DNA from: Balanoglossus misakiensis
Taxonomy: Eukaryota; Hemichordata
Reading direction: 5' to 3'
Assembly (NCBI GenBank): GCA_040954595.2
Contig: CM082581.2
Span: forward strand, 4,278,001-4,342,000
DNA length: 64,000 nucleotides
Part shown: in pieces, positions 54,626 to 64,000 of the stretch
How positions within the stretch are numbered: position 1 is the stretch's first letter
How the letters are laid out: each line of letters opens with the position of its first letter
Notes under the pieces: generated by a model
The model's database searches: none
Told to the model about the DNA's origin: nothing
Seen by the model: the letters and a program-made list of their open reading frames with translations, nothing else
Made by a program: the position numbers and the translations under genes

Positions 54626-55245
54626 TTAACTTGGCATGGAGCGTGTTACCCACATCACTATAATAAAAAAAGTGTAACATGTTTTCTCTCACATGACATG
54701 ACGTGGCAAGACCACATTTACGGACATTTGTATATAAGACTTTATATACGGTATTGTTTATGCTGAATGTGTATTGCAATCTGAATCTTTGAAATGAAGT
54801 GACAGACAGGTTTGCTTTAAAATATTTCAAAGTCATGTTATGACTAGTCAGATAACAAGTCAGATAGTTTGTAAAAGGTAAACCTGTCCTATGTAATGAA
54901 GGGAAAGAGGCTCCATGCTAAGTTTGAAAGTAAAATCATGCAAATACTGCAAAATGGCAGCTGTTGGGGCTTTAATAACTCATTCATTCTGCGAGATTTG
55001 ATGGTAAAGTATTGGGTAATTGCCTAACGACGTACACCGGAAATTGTAGTCAACTATATGTCAGCTAGACAGGAAAAGACTGACGTATCGGTGTGATTAC
55101 CGAGAATAAAACATGATGGAAAACGAGCATGTTATGGAAGATATTCTTAATTATCTGACGGGATCACAAAGGAGGTGACACTATGCATCAGCCCCGGGCG
55201 TCGACAAACCGCGTGGAATTCAAACACATCACATTGTTCGCCTTA

Positions 55246-56278
55246 AGGGACTGTCCAGAATTTACTTCCAGGGTGGGGCTGGAGGATTTCTTATTTTCCT
55301 GGTGATTTTTTTCCATGGCCCCCCCTTGTAAATTGTGGAGGAAATCTGTGGCCCCCCCGTAAATTTCCTGTTTTTTTTCCATGACCCCCCCCCCCCCCCC
55401 CCCAATATATACATGCATGCTTACTGGTACAGACTACGACACATACAGTCTGATAAGGCTGCATTTACAAACACCTCTGGAAGGGGGGGGGGAGAATTAA
55501 ATTTTTTTTACCGTTAATTTTCACATGCCCCCCGTACACAACCCGAAATATTTTCAATCCCCCCCCTTCCGAACAGCTATCTATCTTGTAAAAAAAGAAA
55601 AACAGCGCTCCCATGAAAAGAATTTGAAACTGATGTTTTTCCTCATCAGTGGATATTAAAACTGAACATTGTTTATATTTGTTAAGTATTTGTATTCTGT
55701 GTTGGCAGATATTGTAAACTGAGAAGTGAAGGGGGTGGGTTTGGGAGGGGGTGTCCCCCTCCCCTGTAAGAAAATTTTATAAAATACAGAGCTCAAAGCT
55801 GCATTTTAATGAACCCAAAAGCAAATTAACTTTTTATATACATATATGAATGATTGATGAGAAAATTAACGAATTCTAGTCTGGACTTGAATTGAGCTCG
55901 TCAACAGTAACAACACTGACTGTTCACTGTACATTTATGGTCTGTGCTGGCTGGCCAAATACTGGGCATTTTATTATGCTTCACAGAGTAGAACAAGAAA
56001 CTGTAGTAGATATACAAAATAACCCACCGTAAAAATTACCGGAAATTCAAGCTTATGAAGATTTAATACACATCTGTCATCCAGGTAGCCATGAGGGTTT
56101 GTTTCTTATAAATCAGTACTTCTGGGCAAATATTGAGTTTGTGGGTTTTTTTTACATGGCCCCCCCTAAAGGATTGTGATTTTTATGTCTGACCCCCCCT
56201 AATTTTTCTTGGGGAAAATGGGTGGCCCCCCCTGAAAATCCTCCAGCCCCCCCTGGAAGTAAATTCTGGACAGTCCCT
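55246..56278. mobile_element. 1.03-kb foldback element with G-rich inverted termini
   Basis: The left end reads AGGGACTGTCCAGAATTTAC then TTCCAGGGTGGGGCTGGAGGATTT. The right end is its near-exact complement (AAATCCTCCAGCCCCCCCTG then GAAGTAAATTCTGGACAGTC). Inside both ends are CATGGCCCCCCC-type blocks that also face each other. No transposase frame is visible, so it is non-autonomous. A family B fragment is nested within. Confidence 0.85.
55868..56020. repeat. Family B fragment nested in the 1-kb foldback
   Basis: AATTCTAGTCTGGACTTGAA, GTCAACAGTAACAACACTGA and CAGAGTAGAACAAGAAACTG align with the interior of 12319-12670 and 47085-47397. Confidence 0.6.
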
Positions 56279-59200
56279 AATTTCAGTTTGACAGTGATGG
56301 CAGTCGCCTGAGTGAAACTCAATCTATTCTAAAGTTATCAATATCCTTTGCACGGCGTTTGGGGGGTTAATTTGGCGTGAGCAGTTCGGGCATCGCACCA
56401 TGTACACCGGCGGTTATTTATGTCACCATCGACCGACCGTATTAAATGATACCACAATTCTAAAGGAGTGTATTCGATAAACTTTTCTGTCTTATCGGCA
56501 GGTCATCTTGATCATGCACCAACGCTAAGCAGTCACTGAAAGTTTTTCCGTCCTGGTATTTGTGATCAATTTGGGTATTATTTCAACCGCACGTGTTTTG
56601 AGCGCAAATCTGATATTAGCTCAATTAGAGAGAAAGTAGATATCCTGAAAGACTTACTGAATATAAACATCAATCGTGATAGCATACACCCCTCGATCGG
56701 GCCACACCCAAAGACTTCCTGCAGAGTGGTAGTATACACAATACAAAATGTTAACATTCTTAGTAGAGCATCATATTGAGAAACGCTTGCTTAAAAAGGG
56801 GAATGCGGGAAAAATGAGTACGCATGCTCCATTAATATAAGAGGGGTGTGTTTATCATTCACCATCAAGGTCCGTACAAAAGAGAAAAGGGGGCAATTTC
56901 TCAACAACAAAAAACACCCCGACACGTGAATGGACGAGAAAACCCATGGAAAACACCAAACTCAGAAAAAAAGTAAAATCGTAGTCGCCTACGCGACCCT
57001 ATACTGTAAATATATTGACGTCATCTCATAATGATATCGACGTGCAGTAAATAAGACACTGAGGATCCCTGCCTGGCATATCAAGTGCCCATGTGAGAAT
57101 ATCATGTATTCATTTTAATTTAGCTCGTACACAAAAGGATGAAAATGGCAATAATAAACATATAATTGGTCTTTGCGATGACCTCACCGCATATTTTATC
57201 CGTTTAAGATACTCATTCGCCACGTGTGATGTTATTTTCATCAACTCGACGGCTTCAGCTCGATATGATCGCCAACAGACGGATAGCAACTTTATTTATC
57301 TTCATACAGAGCCGAGGTATCTCCCAGCCTGTGGCCAGAAACGTTCAGTTAATTATCAGAGCGAAGGCGCTATCTTTTGAGGTTATTTTGGTCATCGTTG
57401 TGTCATGTCAAAGGTTGTTCTGTTACTGAGCCGTACAGAATTGTCGACCGCGGTAACTGTAACGCTACCCCTATAGACCAAATAAGAATGTTTTTCGGTG
57501 AGCAGACCTACCTCTTGGTTAACGCAATATAACGGACTGCTAAGCATTTGCACGGTGTTAGCAACAAAATAGGATATTCCTATCTCGTATGTTTCTGGAA
57601 ATATCCAAAGTTGTTATATTTCGACTTCATCGACAGTGTTCTACGCATGTCGTACGTGCGATGTACTGGTGACATTATTTCTATGTATAGAGAGTAGGCG
57701 CAGTTCAGTTGCCTGTGGTTTTGCCGTCTTACACACAAATCTCCAGCAAAACCACGGGCTACCGAACTGCGGCTATGTAGAGAACTGATATTCAGCATTG
57801 TAGTATATGTCATTATAGGACCAAATGAAGCACATTTATCTCAATTTATTACAGAAATAAGAGCAACTTATCTGGAGGTGGCGACTTTTAAAGAGGACGG
57901 CGACGCTTCTTTGATGGTTTGTTAAGGGTCTACTATATCTTTTGTTGGCCTCAACGTGATAGCGGCACACAGATCTTCACTTCATGCACAGTGGCGTCCA
58001 AACACCATAGCCAGCTGTAGGGCAGCAAGCATGTGTCATTTGTGTTTTGTTTCCACGTTTCTCCTGTAGGTTTTAGGCGTTAATGAAAGATAATTAGTAT
58101 GCAATGACGATTTAGGGAACATGCAGTAGATCGAGAATGTTTTTTTCGCTCCCATTTTATAGGTTTTCTGCAGGCAATTTTTATGAAAGACGAGAGTGAG
58201 AATTTATGTCAGTTGACTACTTCTATGGACACGGTTGACAGGTACGCTTCATTACAACCTGTCAAAGACGACAAGGCCAATCTGGGCACAAAAGCGGCGC
58301 CGCACTGCTGTGCTCACATCACGTGCGATTCACGTTCAAGTTAATAAACCGCCTGTAAACGGCATGCAACGAAACAGATTGTTTCCTGTCGTTTTACACC
58401 GTCTGTGGGTGTTTGAACACGTCTGTCAGGATAAGGATTTTTTGAATTATAGATGTGTCATAGTTGATAACACCTTGATCCAGGACGACAAATAGTTTTA
58501 CAGTCTCTGACACGTGCAGTCGTGTCTATAATTCCAGGAGTCATGATAATGAATGCTTTCAAAAGACATTTGATAAGCTCCTGTTACCTTATCGATTTTA
58601 TGCCAGTGGATCGATTTAACGTAGACCATAAAAAAACTTGAACATCGATACGTTAATGTACAAAAATACTTCAAATATTCATACCGCGTATACTAACTCA
58701 AGAATCTGCCTGGAGCAAACACACACATACACACATCGAATAATGCATATTTACATAAAACTGATTGAGTTAACACTTATTCATTACACACAGATTGATA
58801 TCACGTAAGGAAATCTAATCCATGAGAGAAACGGCGAGACAAATTAGATTTATTTCGAGGCGTCATGATAGTATGATCACGTTCGACTTTTTCCAGCTGA
58901 GTTTTAAACAGTGGCAACCGATTTCATCAAATATTTATAACTAATTTGCAGAAGCAAATTGAAAGTCGACTACAGACTACATGCCATAAAGAGAGACCTT
59001 GGTTGCCGTGGTACCGACACTAGCAATGAACGTGTAATGAAGCAACAAACACACGGTTGTCATGTTGAGTATTCTAATAGTTTAATTAGCATATTCTAAT
59101 AATCTCAACAGAATCTGTTGACATGATACATTTCAAGAGTATGGATGGAATACATTATTTACAAACAGACGATTCAGACGATTATTACACCAAGCATGCT

Positions 59201-61005
59201 AAAAAGACATTATCATATTACGTTACACATTTTTGTTTCTTTCCAGAAATAAAAAAAGAGTACGCTTAAATTCGATAAACAGAAACAAATAACTGCGCAC
59301 GTTATTGCTATAACCCTTTATAATGGTGTGTAATGAGTTACTTATCATATTTTGACATGAACAAATGTCATTATTATTGTACGTCTACCTATTATATGTT
59401 ACTTAACTAACAATCTGCTAAATTTCATTTATCTTGTCTGGTCCAAACTTTACAGGTTACAAATAACGTGAATTCAATCTTGCCTGTATCGTTTAGCAAT
59501 CCCCTGGTGTTGCTATGCTAAATGCTCCTTAGTAACCAGGCAAATATGGAACGCGTAACTAAGCAATGCCCATTGCAGTATTAGACAGAACCCCAACCTA
59601 GGCACCACTAGACAATACCCACATTAACCTCGATATTACCCAAGCTGTCGTGACCGCCTGTTCACCCAGACTCCTGCAAGTTGTTCGTGCTCGCTCACTC
59701 AGTACCCCCGCGGGTTGTATGCATGAGTCCGATGAAGCGTTATGGAAACCCCCAGTTAGCTCACAAGTGTCAGTGCATCCACTGCGTCATGATAATTCAG
59801 CGGTACTGTTGACATAGCAAAAAGGGGATAAATGAAAAAGCAGCAGGTGGGGGTCTAGAGGTCTGCGTTATTCACTAGAAACCTGATACAAGCCTGATTC
59901 GGGTGTGTGTACGCGAGGGCGTGTTCCCCTCCCCTTGAAACTTGATAGAAGGGCCACTTTTGCACGGAATTATTTTTATCGATCGGGGTTCTCCGATACC
60001 CCCCCCCATCCCTCACTTACAATACATGGCTTGTTCATTATTTCCCCGAAACTTTCTCTGCACAAAAAAAAAACAGAATGGTGATTAATCTGAAACTAAC
60101 GACAATGTTTGCAGCCGAACACGTATCGGTTCAGTGATAAATTATGTCCTCTGACACATTGGCACACTTGATGACGGCAATAAATGCTGTCGATGACAAA
60201 GTAAAACGTCTGGTGAGCTTAACTCGATGAACTATTTATATTATGAAGTATGCAATAATACCAGTCGAGCTCGTTATATGTAGTACAAATACATTTGATT
60301 CGACCTTTTGCCAGAGGTTGATGTCTTGCATGCAAACAATGTTCTAACTGCATGTTTGTATAAGATAATCTACGTTCCATGCCGATTTGCTTGTATGACA
60401 TGTTTACAATTGTCGGTCTTCAATTCGCTTCGTTATCATCGACATGCTGGAGTTAATTCAACTAACAGATCCCATACGGAGAACTAGAATTCAAGACAAT
60501 AGCAAATGATAAACTGAAAATTATAAACATCGCATTCTGCGTCGCATACCCATGGTCTGATAAAGGACTTCTAATATGTATATATAGCTACGGTGCTGGT
60601 ATTCGGAAAATGAAGACCTGCTTTTGGAAGTGAATTCATGGCTTTCCATTCTCAGCTTTTAACCCCACGTACCTCACCGCATACCTATACATTCTGTCTG
60701 TTATCTGACCTAGAAATTACAATGTATCGCAACAGATGTGACTTTGGTCCTCCTTTGGCGATATTAGACGTAAGAAAGTCATTAAAGTGAGTGGTAGATA
60801 TTATTTCAAACTATATGTGACAATATGTAATGACACATGTTGGCGATCCGTTTAAAGTTTCTGAAATTTTTAGGTTAATCATTGGTGAGTGAAGTACACA
60901 TCACAAGACTACTCCTAACATGTACGTTCAAATAAACATGGAACAAAATGTTTCTTCAATTTCTGGAAAACGATGTTGGCGTTTTCTTTGTGCTCGCACG
61001 ACTTA

Positions 61006-62115
61006 TTACACGTAGGTCTGCAGTCCTGTCTTGGCAGACACGGTGGTTCCAATCGTGCGAGCAGGTGAAGTTGACGACTTATCCGGAAGTGGACGACAAC
61101 TTACGACGTGGAGGAAGGCATTTCGACCTGTTTGATTTATGAGGTTATAGAGGACAGGGTTGACGGACGAATTGATCACAAGTAACCACCTGGAGAAGTC
61201 GTACATGCAAACAGCGAAGGTTCCGCCAGTGTTCTGACCCGTGTTCACCCAAATATATTGGTGAATGAACTTGTAAATCGACGGCAACAAGCTGACGAAG
61301 AAAACGAGCGAGATTACCCCGCAGGTAATGCTGATCTGCTTCTCGTCTGACTTGCGATTGGTGTGTTCGAAGGCTTCCATCTGGCGGCAGAATGCCCTGT
61401 AGTTTTTCGCCGTCAACAGGTACATCACGACCACAATCAACAACGTCACGGTGAATACAATGACGTAGAGGATATATGCGACGTTCCGTGCCTTGTCGGT
61501 GACAGCTTTATCCGTTGCCGCGGCCTGGATTATTCTTGGAACGGACAGCACAACGCCCAGTAACCACGTCAACAGGATGACGCGCTTGATGCGAGACTTG
61601 GACAAACTTTGTCGGAATCTCAGCGGATAACTTATTCCCACAAATCGCTCGGCGCTGATGACGGTGACGTTTATAAGTGACGTGAACAGGAGGCTGCTGT
61701 GAAAGATCAAAATGTAGTATTGGAAAGCCTTGCTGTACAGCAGCTTCGTCAAAAGCGTCAGTTCCAACGAAAAGTTCAAGAGGACAGATACCAAGAGAAG
61801 CAAGTCGGCGACCGCCAGGTTCAACAAGTAGGCGTTGGGCAGCGTGCGCATGGCGGGAACTTTGCAGATGACGAAGATGAAGAGGCAGTTGAAGACGACG
61901 CCGAACGACGCGATGGTGGTCGCGCCGATGTAGTACACCTCGTCCGTGAAGAGACACAGGGCTCCCGACTCGCCAACAGGTAAATCTTCGTCCGGTTCGC
62001 CAGAACTATCTTGCAGGAGCAGCGTATCGATGGTAACGGTGCTCCCGTTGTCGAACACAGTGCTGGACATGTTGTCCCAGGAAGTCTGCAAGTCGATCGT
62101 GAAAGCTTCGTCCAT
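61006..62115 (-). CDS. Class A G-protein-coupled receptor, intronless, ligand unknown
   Basis: Plasma-membrane receptor with peptide-receptor-like character. From the ATG at 62115 it is 369 aa with seven hydrophobic spans. N-terminal sequons are N15 and N23. TM1 is about 61-85; TM2 NLAVADLL holds D104; TM3 ends SAERF (R157, in place of DRY); TM4 has W184; TM5 is about 212-236 without the usual proline; TM6 has P278 with FFVSLLPS, so no CWxP; TM7 has NPVLY at 319-323. The cysteine expected at the top of TM3 is Q132, and the second extracellular loop has none. The open frame extends up to 62211, but the upstream ATG lies above a TATA-like sequence at 62191-62199. I therefore take the ATG in GCCATGG context at 62115. 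Family assignment within class A (TRH, neuromedin or ghrelin receptor-like) is uncertain. Confidence 0.9.
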   Translation of the reverse strand: MDEAFTIDLQTSWDNMSSTVFDNGSTVTIDTLLLQDSSGEPDEDLPVGESGALCLFTDEVYYIGATTIASFGVVFNCLFIFVICKVPAMRTLPNAYLLNLAVADLLLLVSVLLNFSLELTLLTKLLYSKAFQYYILIFHSSLLFTSLINVTVISAERFVGISYPLRFRQSLSKSRIKRVILLTWLLGVVLSVPRIIQAAATDKAVTDKARNVAYILYVIVFTVTLLIVVVMYLLTAKNYRAFCRQMEAFEHTNRKSDEKQISITCGVISLVFFVSLLPSIYKFIHQYIWVNTGQNTGGTFAVCMYDFSRWLLVINSSVNPVLYNLINQTGRNAFLHVVSCRPLPDKSSTSPARTIGTTVSAKTGLQTYV

Positions 62116-62190
62116 GGCTGTGCGCTGCGATAGATAACTCTCGCTCTTTCCTCCTCTCCGCCCGACCTCCGTCACTGCAGCTCGATTCTT

Positions 62191-62199
62191 TTTATACTC
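62191..62199 (-). promoter_or_regulatory. Candidate TATA box of the GPCR gene
   Basis: The minus strand reads GAGTATAAAAAG about 75 nt above the preferred start codon. An initiation site about 30 nt downstream would leave a short 5' UTR. Confidence 0.5.
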
Positions 62200-62739
62200 A
62201 CCATCAGCCAATTACTGATTAACATATCAACAATCGCTGTACGTTTTATGATTTTCCCCACCAAGCTAGGCACTCTCACTGCAACTATGCGAGGTATGCC
62301 AAGTTGGACAGTCAAGCTTATTGATATCGCGTATAGACGTCAGCGTACAGGTTAAGTTATTTTGAAGCACAATTTCAATTAAACATCTCTTGACATATTT
62401 ATTCCCTGGTGTTAATTTGATCACATTATTAGTGGTTAGCATTCTGAAATACTGAATTAAACACTAATGAATTGGGCAACATCCAATCAAGGCCTGTCAT
62501 GCGTGTCTCTTCAAATATTCCTTATTTTCACATGAAAAGGAGGCAAGTCAAATGATAGATGACTTCTCTGTAATAACCCAACAATGTCAACGGATATTGA
62601 ATGTCTACGTGACTTCTGTAAGTGGAACTACTGTTGAACAAAAAAAGTAATTAGGCCTAAGACAATATATGCGGGTCCTGAAATGATGGTTTTTATAATG
62701 TGGGGATTGTAATGAGTCCGAAATAACGTTAGTAGTAAT

Positions 62740-62763
62740 CATGATGATGATGATGATGATGAT
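62740..62763 (+). repeat. (ATG)n microsatellite
   Basis: About eight ATG/GAT triplets in tandem. Confidence 0.9.
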
Positions 62764-62799
62764 ATAAACCTAACAATAACGCAAAGTAACTACATATAG

Positions 62800-62878
62800 T
62801 AACAACAACAACAACAACAGCAACAACAACAACAACAACAACAGCAACAACAACAACAACAACAGCTGCAGCAGCAGT
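62800..62878 (+). repeat. (CAA)n/(CAG)n microsatellite
   Basis: About 25 triplets, mostly CAA with scattered CAG, ending in GCAGCAGCAG. It has no open gene around it. Confidence 0.9.
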
Positions 62879-64000
62879 AAACATAATACGCCTTACTATT
62901 TTGTCAAGAAATGTGATGCCAATCTGAATCAATAATGAAATTAATTTTGCCAGGTTAGTAGAACTTGCAGAATCATTGAAGCATAACCGTGTATAGCGGA
63001 ACAGGGTACACATCAAATTCCAAACTATAGCTGACATTTCATTGTCAACTGTTTCCTATGTGGAATATTAAACGTCATTACTTTTGGTACATGTAATTCT
63101 CTGGCGCGCGTCGCCTATCTAGGACAGGAAAATTAATGTTCGAATAAAAGTAATTTACTGACATCTTCAATTAACGAGATTTACGGGCTGAACAGTCCAA
63201 TCGGTGAAAGATTTGTTATTTGTTTTCAAATTACAATGACTTACTGTCGGAAGCCAATACTTGTAACTGGCAGGATGTCACACCCCTAGCTCAGGCTGAA
63301 TACTACGCCTCTACCCACAATGCATTGGCTGTCGCCAACGACAGTAAATTGTTTATCTTTCATTGGTGGTGTAATCTAAAGTAAACGTTTTTGGACTCGT
63401 TTGACCGACACATCAAGTCATGCATGTATTTGATAAAGGCCAGTTGTTATCAGCTCTAAAAGCTTACTTCAGTAGACCACATTGCATCGTCCGCTCGCAC
63501 GATCCTTGGCTGGACCACAGTCTCCCAGATGACCCACATCGCAGAGATGGACTTCAATGATTGAAAACGTTTGGAATAGTAAAAAAAATTCTAGTCTCCG
63601 TCGACATTTTCATTTTGTTATACTTATTTCATTGCCAGTCTTTCATTCTTGCTTATTGAATTGTATAATTGTCCTGTTCATGTGCGTCAGATCAGTCATC
63701 CGGCGACCCAGCACAAACTGTACAAAAAATTGTGCGATCTAATATATCCCCGTGGGTGGTTAAATATAGAAAATTAGGATTCGATGCAAAAAGTGATCCG
63801 TCACTTGCAATAAAAATGTCATTCACTAATGAACTTCACATACCGGAGCCATATTCAATTTCATGACATATCACAACATGTCATCAAACAGATGTTTTGT
63901 AACTTGGAGCTAAAACTCATAATTGCCAATGACCTTCTGTCGACCTTTTGACATAGGAGTTTCCCTCGACACACGTTTACTTTAAAGGGATATTTATAGC

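Larger units (their letters stand above)
53681..61005. other. Gene-free stretch
   Basis: No exon with recognisable coding character. It contains G-rich element ends at 54537-54625, a 1-kb foldback (55246-56278) with a family B fragment inside it, and several C or G runs. The rest is AT-rich and unremarkable to the eye. Confidence 0.5.
62212..64000. other. Gene-free right edge
   Basis: No convincing exon on either strand. It contains (ATG)n at 62740-62763 and (CAA)n at 62800-62878. The short open frames near 63557-63866 have no coding character I can support. Confidence 0.45.

Noticed and set aside
62729-63037. Open frame with Val and His runs on the minus strand
   Set aside because: It is the reverse translation of the (CAA)n and (ATG)n microsatellites, with no splice signals or neighbouring coding sequence.

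Overview
The window is animal nuclear DNA. It shows split genes with GT-AG introns, long AT-rich introns and spacers, simple-sequence tracts and many short foldback transposons. Protein sequences are clearly deuterostome-like and close to vertebrate counterparts, while the genes are compact and NSD and LETM1 form an apparently pre-duplication pair. I infer an invertebrate deuterostome, such as a hemichordate or lancelet. I cannot fix the species from sequence alone.

Layout. Positions 1-2,170: the left edge holds one convincing coding exon, and perhaps a 5' non-coding exon, of an unidentified minus-strand gene that runs off the window. Positions 2,171-7,710: no gene seen; dispersed repeats and hairpins. 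Positions 7,711-24,560: an NSD-family histone H3K36 methyltransferase on the minus strand. It has 16 coding exons that join without a frame break into 1,654 aa (PWWP, HMG box, PHD fingers, second PWWP, AWS-SET-post-SET, PHD-C5HCH). Its probable first non-coding exon lies near 24.45-24.56 kb. Positions 24,560-28,150: divergent intergenic region with a large foldback. Positions 28,152-36,860: LETM1 on the plus strand, 14 coding exons, 760 aa. Positions 36,861-42,024: no gene seen beyond the LETM1 3' end; several repeats. Positions 42,025-47,669: a minus-strand gene for a 411-aa type I membrane protein with ephrin-receptor-like cysteine-rich repeats. Positions 47,921-52,992: a plus-strand DNA polymerase mu/TdT-like X-family polymerase, nine coding exons, 535 aa, start codon only 251 bp from its divergent neighbour. 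Positions 52,993-61,005: no gene seen; a 1-kb foldback with nested repeats. Positions 61,006-62,115: a single-exon class A GPCR on the minus strand. Positions 62,212-64,000: no gene seen; microsatellites.

The genes are independent units and do not form an operon. The strongest evolutionary signal is the head-to-head NSD-LETM1 pair. It mirrors the human NSD2/LETM1 (4p16.3) and NSD3/LETM2 (8p11) pairs. The second theme is a rich set of non-autonomous palindromic elements. At least three families are repeated within the window, and two adjacent hairpins share a design while their stem sequences differ in a paired, compensatory way.

All exon boundaries were read by eye from splice signals, reading-frame continuity and family resemblance. 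No search or alignment was run.
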